A stretch of 64,000 nt of DNA from Candidatus Bathyarchaeota archaeon (GTDB lineage: Archaea > Thermoproteota > Bathyarchaeia > Bathyarchaeales > Bathycorpusculaceae), in the NCBI GenBank assembly GCA_026014615.1, contig JAOZHZ010000020.1, forward strand, positions 354,872-418,871. The letters are read 5' to 3'. The first letter of the stretch is position 1. Each line of letters opens with the position of its first letter. The notes under the pieces are model-generated. The model had not been told where the DNA came from. It did no database searches and saw only the letters and a program-made list of their open reading frames with translations. The position numbers and the translations under genes are program-made. This document shows, one piece after another, positions 53,220 through 60,658 of this stretch.

Positions 53220-54095
53220 ATGAGGACCGCGATTCTGGGCGCAGGCAAGATGGGCGTCTGGTTCGCGAAGTTCTGCAAAGAAAAAGGCGATAACGTAATT
53301 CTCGCAAGCCGAAACGCAGAAAAACTGGCAAAGCTTGGGGCGGAACTTGGAGTGGAGACCGCCGACTTCACTCAAGCCGTAGAAGCCGCCGACCGCGTTA
53401 TGTTGTGCGTTTCCATAAGCTCCTTGGAGGAAGTTGTCAAAAAAATCGCCCCTCACGTTCGGGAAGGGCAAGCGGTTATGGACATTTGTTCCATTAAAGA
53501 ATTTCCCGTTAAAATAATGCACGAAAACATAATTCGTGGCCTGGTTTTGGGGACTCACCCCCTTTTTGGTCCCGGAAGTAAAGGCGTCCAAAACAAAACC
53601 TACATTCTTACCCCAACAAACCCCAAAGAAGCAGCATACGCCGAAGAATTCCAAAAATGGCTCAGCAAAGAAGGAGCCCACGTCTACGTCATGTCGCCTG
53701 AAAAACACGACCAGTTGATATCTGTGGTTTTGGGGCTGCCTCACTTTCTTGGCTTAGCCGCCTGCGAAACGCTCTTGGAACAGCCAGATTTTCTTGAAAC
53801 AAAACAGGTAGCGGGAACCACTTATCGAATGCTGTTTACGCTGGCAGAAGCTACGGCGCTGGAAACCCCTGACTTGTTCGCGAATCTCCAAACGAAGCTG
53901 CCCAAAATCCGACAGATCGAGGAACAATTCATCATGAAGGCGCAGGAATGGCTGGACCTGATAAAACAGCAAGATTCAGGCGCCATCGCTGACAGGATGC
54001 GGCAGCTTAAGCAAAAATTGGAGAAATCTGACGCTGACTTCGAAAAATCTTATGAAGTCATGTATAAGATGCTGGAATCAACAGAAAAAGAGTAA
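53220..54095 (+). CDS. tyrA: prephenate dehydrogenase
   Basis: 291 residues; oxidises prephenate to 4-hydroxyphenylpyruvate with NAD(P)+. The N-terminal dinucleotide fold is AILGAGKMGVWFAKFCKEKG; VMLCVSISSLEEVVKKIAPHV, LGTHPLFGPGS and VVLGLPHFLGLAACETLLEQ follow. The C-terminal 60 residues are long charged helices (LDLIKQQDSGAIADRMRQLK), somewhat beyond the minimal enzyme. Last gene of the 11-gene operon; it ends 7 nt from the convergent Lrp gene. Confidence 0.9.
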   Translation: MRTAILGAGKMGVWFAKFCKEKGDNVILASRNAEKLAKLGAELGVETADFTQAVEAADRVMLCVSISSLEEVVKKIAPHVREGQAVMDICSIKEFPVKIMHENIIRGLVLGTHPLFGPGSKGVQNKTYILTPTNPKEAAYAEEFQKWLSKEGAHVYVMSPEKHDQLISVVLGLPHFLGLAACETLLEQPDFLETKQVAGTTYRMLFTLAEATALETPDLFANLQTKLPKIRQIEEQFIMKAQEWLDLIKQQDSGAIADRMRQLKQKLEKSDADFEKSYEVMYKMLESTEKE

Positions 54096-54102
54096 ATTTG
54101 TT

Positions 54103-54579
54103 CTATGGCGTTTTGATGTGCAAGTTGTGCCATGGCGCAGGTGGGTACCTTGCGGTTACTGAGGCTGGTGGCAAGCTTATCCTGTCTATGATTATTTTCC
54201 TAATACCCTGAACTTTCGCTATTTCTTCTCCTATCTGGAAAATATGCTTAATGTTTCTGACAACGCCTATTACGGTTAAATCGTATTCGCCCGTTGTCTC
54301 CATTACCGCTGTAATATCTGGAATTTCTGCCACCTTTTCAGTAACCTGCCTGAGGCCTCCTTGTGATGCTACCTTCAACCCATAAAAGACGAATGCTTCA
54401 TACCCAAGTTTTGTTGGGTCTACGGTGATGATGGGTTGAATTACTTCGTTTTCTTCAAGTTTTTGAAACCTGCGCATAACGGTGTCCGTGGATAGACCCG
54501 TCTCTTTAGCGATTTTTCTAAAGGATGCCCTGGAGTCATGGGTTAGAAATTCAATGATTCGAACATCTATATCATCCAT
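54103..54579 (-). CDS. Lrp/AsnC regulator, module 2, second gene
   Basis: 158 residues: N-terminal helix-turn-helix (DDIDVRIIEFLTHDSRASFR then KIAKETGLSTDTVMRRFQKL) and a C-terminal ligand-binding RAM domain (TTGEYDLTVIGVVRNIKHIF, GIRKIIIDRISLPP). Transcribed 18 nt after the Lrp gene at 54598, with GAGG upstream of the ATG. It corresponds to the second half of the fused regulator at 58517 (shared STDTV-RR, GEY/GDY and KIGYQ/KLGYE positions), so the two Lrp proteins here probably work as a heteromeric pair. Effector unknown. Confidence 0.85.
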   Translation of the reverse strand: MDDIDVRIIEFLTHDSRASFRKIAKETGLSTDTVMRRFQKLEENEVIQPIITVDPTKLGYEAFVFYGLKVASQGGLRQVTEKVAEIPDITAVMETTGEYDLTVIGVVRNIKHIFQIGEEIAKVQGIRKIIIDRISLPPASVTARYPPAPWHNLHIKTP

Positions 54580-54597
54580 TTCTTTTCCTCATGTAGT

Positions 54598-55062
54598 CTA
54601 CAAGTTTAAGTTGTCGGCACTCACTTTCATGTAGGTCCAGATATTAGTTTTCACATCTATAACTGCTGAGTGCTGCTTTAGCGATTGCTTCAGGTTCTCT
54701 AACTCTCTGATGTTCTTAATTGGCGACCAGACGGTGACGTTGTATTTGTCGTTTAGTTTTTGGGGTGCCGCGAAGAATTCGCCTATCATTTTTTTCGTGT
54801 CATTGAGAAATTCATCGAGTCTTTGGGGGTCGACGTTTAGTAAAAGGGTGCCGTCGCATTCAACACCGAAATGAGTCAAATCCACTATCACTGTTGAACC
54901 TGTTATGATGCCTGTTTCTTTGAGTTCCTTGAATCGATTATTTATTGTGGCTGTTGTTACGCCGCATTTTTTGGCTATTTCGGAAAAACTTGTTCGTGAA
55001 TTTTTGAGCAGTTCTTTTATTATTTTTATGTCGAGTTCGTCGATTTTTTTCTCTGAAGCCAT
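54598..55062 (-). CDS. Lrp/AsnC regulator, module 2, first gene
   Basis: 154 residues: helix-turn-helix (DELDIKIIKELLKNSRTSFS then EIAKKCGVTTATINNRFKEL) and a RAM-type domain in which the usual second half is diverged (NDKYNVTVWSPIKNIRELEN, KTNIWTYMKVSADNLNL). It matches the first half of the fused regulator at 58517, including the final INTNIWT / GANIWTNVWFL-type segment. Divergent from the PQQ-propeller gene at 55269, with AAGGT ahead of the ATG at 55062. Likely controls that gene and itself. Confidence 0.85.
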   Translation of the reverse strand: MASEKKIDELDIKIIKELLKNSRTSFSEIAKKCGVTTATINNRFKELKETGIITGSTVIVDLTHFGVECDGTLLLNVDPQRLDEFLNDTKKMIGEFFAAPQKLNDKYNVTVWSPIKNIRELENLKQSLKQHSAVIDVKTNIWTYMKVSADNLNL

Positions 55063-55082
55063 CGGATACCTTCTCAGGTAAC

Positions 55083-55113
55083 GTTGTAATTATTGTTCTA
55101 ATTAGGTTACAAC
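55083..55113. promoter_or_regulatory. inverted repeat near the Lrp pair promoter
   Basis: GTTGTAA (55083-55089) and TTACAAC (55107-55113) form a perfect 7-bp inverted repeat with a 17-nt AT-rich spacer 21 nt before the first Lrp start codon, in the position expected for autoregulation. Confidence 0.4.
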
Positions 55114-55157
55114 TATAATTAAGATTGTGTATGGTTTAACAACTGTTTATCGTACAT

Positions 55158-55171
55158 TAATATCGATATTA
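55158..55171. promoter_or_regulatory. palindrome, candidate operator of module 2
   Basis: TAATATCGATATTA is a perfect 14-bp palindrome in the middle of the 206-nt divergent interval between the Lrp pair and PQQ-propeller gene 2. Symmetric AT-rich sites like this suit Lrp-family binding. Confidence 0.5.
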
Positions 55172-55216
55172 TCTGATTTTTTTTATTTTTGTCAGGTAAT
55201 CTGGTGTTTACTGCAA

Positions 55217-55229
55217 AGTTTTATAAACG
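55217..55229 (+). promoter_or_regulatory. TATA box of propeller protein 2
   Basis: AGTTTTATAAACG lies 40-52 nt before the TTG start at 55269. AAGGAGAG (55255-55262) is the ribosome site, which decides for the TTG start. Confidence 0.55.
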
Positions 55230-55268
55230 TTTTGAGCAGTTGTTGGCTCACAAAAAGGAGAGACAAAA

Positions 55269-58217
55269 TTGAAAAAAACCATTCTGTCTAAAACAGAAAA
55301 AAGCTCATATACAAAATCTGTTGTTACTGTTGCTTTAATTCTTCTGCTATCCGTGTCGGCTATTGCAACAACAATTCCGTTAAGTAATGCTCATGACCCT
55401 GCATGGACAATTCCCACGTATGCTTACATGTCCGTTATTCCTTCTACTCAGCAAGTCAACAACGCAGTTCAGGTAGTGATGTGGCTGAACACCGTTGTCC
55501 CCACCGCAGGCGGATTGGGAGGCGACCGATGGCACAACTTCACACTAACTATCACTGCACCCGACGGCAAAGTTGAAACGTTAGGACCATATGACAGTGA
55601 CCAAGTAGGTACAAAATTCCTACTGTACACACCAACACAAATCGGCGAATATAAACTGCAATTCTCTTGGCCTGGGCAAGTGCTAACAACTGGCACTGGC
55701 GTTCCATATGCTGGAGGCTTAGCTTATGTCGGAGATACATTTGAAGGTGCAGAAAGCAGCGTAGTCACGCTTACCGTGCAGCAAGACCCAATAGCAACAT
55801 GGGAAAACACACCCGCACCCACAGGTTACTGGGAATTACCCGTAAACTCCCTGAACAGGGATAACTGGGGCGCACTTGCAAGCAACTGGCTAGGCGGCAG
55901 CTACCTGAAATACAACTTCCAAACCTTAGGACAAGCACCAAACAGCGCACACGTGTTATGGCAAATACCCATTCCGAATGCACCACCCGGCGGCATCCTC
56001 GACGCACAGAATCCAACTGTAAACGCCAACATCAGAGACTACGAAACACCTTTCATGAATTCCTACGGTGGTCACGCTGGCGGGGTAGACATAATCATGA
56101 ACGGAGTACTTTACATTCCGACTCCTCAAATGTCAACCACAACAAAATATGGATACTACGCCATAGATCTTTACACTGGAGAGCAACTTTGGTACAACAA
56201 CGGTTCTAGCATCCCTGCAAATGCAGAGCTAGGCACTGGATCAGGCGGAAGTTACATGGCTGGAGGGGGCGGTGGCGCAGCTTCTGCGCCTTCAACATCC
56301 GTTATCCATCCACAGTTGGCTTTTGGCCAACTTTATCAGTATTCTGCTGCAAACGGCAAAGGTACGGCACCTTACCTTTGGGCTTCTGGAAAATCTGCTA
56401 CTGGACAGACTTTGTGGTATATGCTTGATGCTGGCACTGGCGACTGGATATTAACAATAAAGAACGTGCCAAGCGGCACAACGGTTGTGGATCAAGATGG
56501 TTCTTTGTTAATCTACAGCTACAATCATGCCAACGGTAATCTGCTGTGTTGGAACTCAAGTCAATGCATTCCCCCCGCTGGACCTGCTGGAACTGCTCAA
56601 CAACAATGGCGACCACCAATTGGCGCAACCATAGATGCATTAAACGATACTACATGGACCAACTATCCGATACCTTATGACTATACGGCTATGGTGTTGG
56701 GCGGTGGCGGTGCCCCTCAACTTGCATGGTCTGCTAACCAAGTTCAACCTCGCTCAGGATACACAATGAACGTGACAATACAGCCGGGTCTTGTAGGCAT
56801 CAGCCAAGTTCTCCTAGACGACAATCGGGTCCCTCAAGAAATCTTCGGATGGTCAAATCCGGGTGCAGGCATTGGTCTAGTCACTGGCGGAAATGGCATA
56901 AGTACAGCTTGGTGCGCACAAATTAACTATCACGCAGTCCCCTACAGTCCATATGCAAACGAAACCTACACTCAAAACAACAACTTAGGATACACCGTTG
57001 ATCTTCTATGGCAGAAAACATACCAACCTCCAGTGCCAACTGGAAACATAACCTATGAGTTGGGTCCTGTAGACTTTAACTCTCAGGTCTTCACGGTGTG
57101 GTCAAAGGAGACACGGCAATGGTACGGCTATAGCATAGTGGACGGCAACTTGCTTTGGGGTCCAACCGCTTCCGAGGCAGACTACAACCTTTACAATGCA
57201 GTTGCACGAATGGATGCTGGTGGAGCTAGCACAGCCTATGGTAACTTGTACTCGGGTGGATACGGTGGAACACTTTATTGCTATGACATGCAAACCGGCA
57301 ATTTAACTTGGAGCTACACGGCAAAAGGTATCTCACTAGAGAGCCCCTACGGTGACTACCCGCTAAACATTGGTGCAATTGCTGACGGAAAAGTCTACGT
57401 CTACACAGACTTGGGATATGTTCAGCAGCCTTTGTGGCGTGGCGCTGAAGTTCGCTGTATCGATGCTTTCACTGGAGACGAAGTTTGGGGTATGTATGGC
57501 TGGGCAATCGGAGGCATTCTCGTTGCAAATGGGTACGCAATATACGCTGACCAGTACAATAACATGCTGAACTGCATTGGCAAAGGCCCAAGCGAAACCA
57601 CAGTAGTCACACAAGACTTCGCAGCACCACTTGGCACACCAGTGTTGGTTAAAGGCACAGTCACCGACCAATCACCAGGAACAACATGCTGGGGCTTCCC
57701 AGCGGCAGGAACTCCTGCGGTCTCTGATGCAGACATGGATGTATGGATGGAGTATCTTTACTGCCAGCAGTCAAAACCAACTGATGTGACTGGTGTTTCT
57801 GTGCATTTGACGGCTATTGATCCGAATGGTAACTTCCAGGACATCGGTACTGTTACATCTGACGTTACAGGTAGCTATGCGATTTCGTGGACTCCACCAG
57901 TTCCAGGCGTCTATACCATAACCGCCAGCTTTGCAGGCTCTAACAGCTATGGCGACTCGAGTGCTCAAACCAGCTTACTAGTCAACGAGTCAGCAGCCGC
58001 AACAGTACCTTCAACAAGCAGTTCGACACAGCCGACGGGAAGTCAAACTCAAGCACCTACTACCGCATATAGCGCTCCAGTTTCGCCTTCACCAAGTCAA
58101 GCTGAAGCTCCACAGCCAACCAGTGGTACACCAACAACAGCCTACATTGCCATAGCGGCGGCGGTAGTTATCATTGCAGTCGTTGCAGCAGCAATCCTCC
58201 TCAGACGACGAAAATAG
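55269..58217 (+). CDS. large PQQ-propeller surface protein 2
   Basis: 982 residues with the same plan as the paralogue at 40927: signal peptide (to about 43), N-terminal beta-sandwich (HDPAWTIPTYAYMSVIPS), a long propeller region with LYTGEQLWYNN, LYCYDMQTGNLTWSY and VRCIDAFTGDEVWG, an Ig-like domain (VHLTAIDPNGNFQDIGTVTS), a Ser/Pro/Thr linker, one membrane span and RRRK. A Gly-rich insert (GSGGSYMAGGGGGAAS) is unique to this copy. TTG start with a strong ribosome site. Flanked by the Lrp pair upstream and element B 74 nt after the stop. Function on the cell surface is unknown. Confidence 0.85.
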   Translation: MKKTILSKTEKSSYTKSVVTVALILLLSVSAIATTIPLSNAHDPAWTIPTYAYMSVIPSTQQVNNAVQVVMWLNTVVPTAGGLGGDRWHNFTLTITAPDGKVETLGPYDSDQVGTKFLLYTPTQIGEYKLQFSWPGQVLTTGTGVPYAGGLAYVGDTFEGAESSVVTLTVQQDPIATWENTPAPTGYWELPVNSLNRDNWGALASNWLGGSYLKYNFQTLGQAPNSAHVLWQIPIPNAPPGGILDAQNPTVNANIRDYETPFMNSYGGHAGGVDIIMNGVLYIPTPQMSTTTKYGYYAIDLYTGEQLWYNNGSSIPANAELGTGSGGSYMAGGGGGAASAPSTSVIHPQLAFGQLYQYSAANGKGTAPYLWASGKSATGQTLWYMLDAGTGDWILTIKNVPSGTTVVDQDGSLLIYSYNHANGNLLCWNSSQCIPPAGPAGTAQQQWRPPIGATIDALNDTTWTNYPIPYDYTAMVLGGGGAPQLAWSANQVQPRSGYTMNVTIQPGLVGISQVLLDDNRVPQEIFGWSNPGAGIGLVTGGNGISTAWCAQINYHAVPYSPYANETYTQNNNLGYTVDLLWQKTYQPPVPTGNITYELGPVDFNSQVFTVWSKETRQWYGYSIVDGNLLWGPTASEADYNLYNAVARMDAGGASTAYGNLYSGGYGGTLYCYDMQTGNLTWSYTAKGISLESPYGDYPLNIGAIADGKVYVYTDLGYVQQPLWRGAEVRCIDAFTGDEVWGMYGWAIGGILVANGYAIYADQYNNMLNCIGKGPSETTVVTQDFAAPLGTPVLVKGTVTDQSPGTTCWGFPAAGTPAVSDADMDVWMEYLYCQQSKPTDVTGVSVHLTAIDPNGNFQDIGTVTSDVTGSYAISWTPPVPGVYTITASFAGSNSYGDSSAQTSLLVNESAAATVPSTSSSTQPTGSQTQAPTTAYSAPVSPSPSQAEAPQPTSGTPTTAYIAIAAAVVIIAVVAAAILLRRRK

Positions 58218-58247
58218 CACGAGGAAACCAGCAACCATCCCTTTTCC

Positions 58248-58254
58248 TTTTTTT
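58248..58254 (+). terminator. oligo-T terminator after propeller protein 2
   Basis: Seven T residues about 30 nt after the stop, in a pyrimidine-rich stretch, placed as in the other two modules ahead of the conserved element. Confidence 0.4.
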
Positions 58255-58290
58255 GTTAACGTGGAAACAAGTATTCATTGGCTGATGAGA

Positions 58291-58388
58291 GGGGCTGAGT
58301 GGGCTCTGGGGAATGATGATTCCAACTTTGTTTGTTGGTTTTTCATTTCTTTCTCTCCTAAAGTTTCCGTTCCAGAGCCCCAGCAAAC
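58291..58388 (+). ncRNA. conserved structured element, copy B
   Basis: GGGGCTGAGTGGGCTCTGG at the 5' side; GGGCTCTGG (58301-58309) pairs perfectly over 9 bp with CCAGAGCCC (58372-58380), and GCTG/CAGC extends the stem past a 3-nt bulge. An inner hairpin CCAAC-TTTGTTT-GTTGG (58322-58338) is present. TCTCTCCTAAAGTTT and CAGCAAACC are identical to copy C. No known family is recognised. Confidence 0.6.
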
Positions 58389-58516
58389 CTCCATTGACTT
58401 TTCAAACTCCGCTTCAAAAATTGTCAGTTCGTTAAGTGCTTTTTCTCGTAGTTAGTGCAATTGGAGATTTAGCTACTTTGGAACTGTAATAAAACGCATC
58501 TATTGTGGTGGGTTCT

Positions 58517-59518
58517 TTATGTAGTTGAAGAGTATGTTCTAGGTAGCGGCCATCTATCTGACACTTCTGAGAATATACTTTCAGCTCTGTTTAGTCCCTG
58601 CATTTTTCCGATTAATTCGCCCGTTTGAAGAATGTCCTGCGTACTTTTAACCATAAGCATAATTCCCAAATGGTAGTCTCCAACGCTTTTCATTATGTAG
58701 AATACATCTGGCATTTTCATGACTTTTCTGATGAATGCTGTTGAATCGCTGTTTGGGGCAAGTTGGACGTAAAAATTGACTACTCCTTGGTAGCCAATCT
58801 TTTTGGGATTAATTTGGATTCGGTTAACGATTGTGCCATTTTCCTTCAGTTTTTTGTATCTTCTTGCAACAGTATCTGTTGAAGTCCCAAGTTCCCTAGA
58901 TAGTTTTCTAAACGAAATACGTCCGTCTTCAGAAAGCCTTCTCATTATACGCATATCCAAATCATCGACATCAGCTAAGTCCTTACACAATGAATCGCTG
59001 ATAATCCGCTCACTTGACTTAACAGATGCTGGTTGAGGGTAGATTAACGAAAGGTTTCGTGGAAGGAACCACACGTTTGTCCAAATATTTGCGCCTACTT
59101 CCTTCACTGCCAATTTCCTTCTCAACATTTCTTTGATCTGCTCAAGTTTAGAAATAGACTCTAACGCAAAGACCGCTCTAACATTTATTCTTGAAGTGCT
59201 CTTAAAGGGTCCGAAAATGTCGGGTATTTCTTTAAGAAGCGCCATAATATTCTCCACTTGAGACGGATGAACCTCAAGCAGCAGTGCAGCAACACATTGG
59301 TAACCCAGCTTTTTGTAATTAATCTGCACAGTTGCTCCAACAATTACCCCTTTATTTTTCATTTCATCAAAATGGTTGCGAACCGTATTTTTTGAGACGT
59401 TAACTGCTTTGGCAACCTCGTCAAAGTTCTTTCGCGAATCAGCAATTAACTCTCTCAGTATAGCTGCATCTAGATTGTCAATCTCTTCTATCGGGGGCAA
59501 GGCAACATCCCGCGTCAT
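58517..59518 (-). CDS. fused double Lrp/AsnC regulator, module 3
   Basis: 333 residues made of two complete Lrp units: residues about 10-160 (EIDNLDAAILRELIADSRKN, VNVSKNTVRNHFDEMKNKG) and about 185-325 (DVDDLDMRIMRRLSEDGRIS, ELGTSTDTVARRYKKLKENG). Each has its own helix-turn-helix and RAM-type domain. The first half matches the protein at 54598 and the second that at 54103, in the same order as those genes are transcribed. Such a fusion implies that the separate pair acts together. It is transcribed after the TrmB gene at 59650. Confidence 0.85.
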   Translation of the reverse strand: MTRDVALPPIEEIDNLDAAILRELIADSRKNFDEVAKAVNVSKNTVRNHFDEMKNKGVIVGATVQINYKKLGYQCVAALLLEVHPSQVENIMALLKEIPDIFGPFKSTSRINVRAVFALESISKLEQIKEMLRRKLAVKEVGANIWTNVWFLPRNLSLIYPQPASVKSSERIISDSLCKDLADVDDLDMRIMRRLSEDGRISFRKLSRELGTSTDTVARRYKKLKENGTIVNRIQINPKKIGYQGVVNFYVQLAPNSDSTAFIRKVMKMPDVFYIMKSVGDYHLGIMLMVKSTQDILQTGELIGKMQGLNRAESIFSEVSDRWPLPRTYSSTT

Positions 59519-59649
59519 TGTTGTCCTTTCCGAATTTTAATCTGTCGCATTGTTACCCAAATGAACTGATATTAGTACAAAAAAGTCTGCGCATTTTATG
59601 TTTTTGTAGGAAAATTCTGTTACGTATACCAAAAGATCGGTGAATAGTT

Positions 59650-60507
59650 TTATTTCCTTAATCTGTATGTCTCTTTTAGCTCTAATAATGAACCAATTTC
59701 GCCAATTTTTTCGTTTTCTATTTGCTGGGCTGCAAGCTTCCATTTTATGTTAAAATAGTCTCGCATTATTGTGACAAAATTCCTATTAGTTGACCAGAGA
59801 CTGGTTACAATTTCAGAATTCACTGAATCGTACGTTACTATTTCCGAATTTTTACCATCAACTAACGCCAGAATTGTGGGAGGAGTAGCTGAAAGTCGTC
59901 TAATCTCCAAAGCACCCTTTTTCTTTAATGTTTGAATGTTTTTAGGCACTTTTCTGTGTTTAGGGATGTCCGTGAGTAAGCGGAAAGTAACTCCTCGCTT
60001 CAATGCCTTTTCAAAAAGTTCAAAATATTGGTCAAGCACCTTCAGAAGTCGATTCCATTTAACAATACAATCTATCGTGTTTTCAACCTTCTTAAGGGTC
60101 TCCACTAACTCCCTATCTTCAGCCTTCTGACCATAAACTAGGAAGTATTTGGGCTCTTCCTGTTCTCTTTTTTCCAAGACCCTTTCTTTATGTAGCTGAA
60201 CTAGTTGATGGGCTCTGACTTTAATGGCTTCGTGTTCCTCGTTTGCTTGTTCCAAAAGAGCAGTTATTCCCTCGGGAATGGTAAGCGCTTCGTAAGTGAT
60301 AGGGTTTGTTAAGATTTTTTTCACTAAGCCAAGTTCTTGAAGTGTGGGCATTACTCGGAAGACTTCGGATCGTTCAATTTGTGCGTTCCTCGCGATTGTT
60401 GTAATTTTTGATGTTCCCATGTGTACCATGGTTATGTAAACCTCGGCTTGTCGGATGGTCAGTCCGAGTAGTTTCAGGGTCTCCAGTTCTTCATTTTTAA
60501 AATTCAA
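59650..60507 (-). CDS. TrmB-family transcription regulator, module 3
   Basis: 285 residues with the layout of the regulator at 39868: winged helix (LKLLGLTIRQAEVYITMVHM, IARNAQIERSEVFRVMPTLQELGLV), a helical linker (EHEAIKVRAHQLVQLHKERV) and a C-terminal domain ending in SLWSTNRNFVTIMRDYFNIK. That end aligns with the fragment at 63818. Divergent from PQQ-propeller gene 3 (151 nt apart), with an inverted repeat between them and the TATA-like TAAATTTATATGC (rc, near 60550) for its own promoter. Effector unknown. Confidence 0.8.
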   Translation of the reverse strand: MNFKNEELETLKLLGLTIRQAEVYITMVHMGTSKITTIARNAQIERSEVFRVMPTLQELGLVKKILTNPITYEALTIPEGITALLEQANEEHEAIKVRAHQLVQLHKERVLEKREQEEPKYFLVYGQKAEDRELVETLKKVENTIDCIVKWNRLLKVLDQYFELFEKALKRGVTFRLLTDIPKHRKVPKNIQTLKKKGALEIRRLSATPPTILALVDGKNSEIVTYDSVNSEIVTSLWSTNRNFVTIMRDYFNIKWKLAAQQIENEKIGEIGSLLELKETYRLRK

Positions 60508-60576
60508 CGCACATTCCCCAAGTTTCCTTTTTTTGTAAGTTATGCATATAAATTTAACTCAAAATTGTCGTGTGCC

Positions 60577-60599
60577 TGCTAGTGCGTGTTATACTAGCA
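60577..60599. promoter_or_regulatory. inverted repeat, candidate operator of module 3
   Basis: TGCTAGT (60577-60583) and ACTAGCA (60593-60599) form a perfect 7-bp inverted repeat with a 9-nt spacer between the divergent TrmB and PQQ-propeller genes. Confidence 0.5.
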
Positions 60600-60658
60600 A
60601 ACCGCTATTAGCACTTTAGGATGATTTTGTCAACCGTTACACAAATGGAGAAAGAGAA

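Noticed and set aside
59537..59743. 68-residue minus-strand frame between the regulators
   Set aside because: It overlaps the end of the TrmB gene in another frame and has no ribosome site or recognisable pattern.
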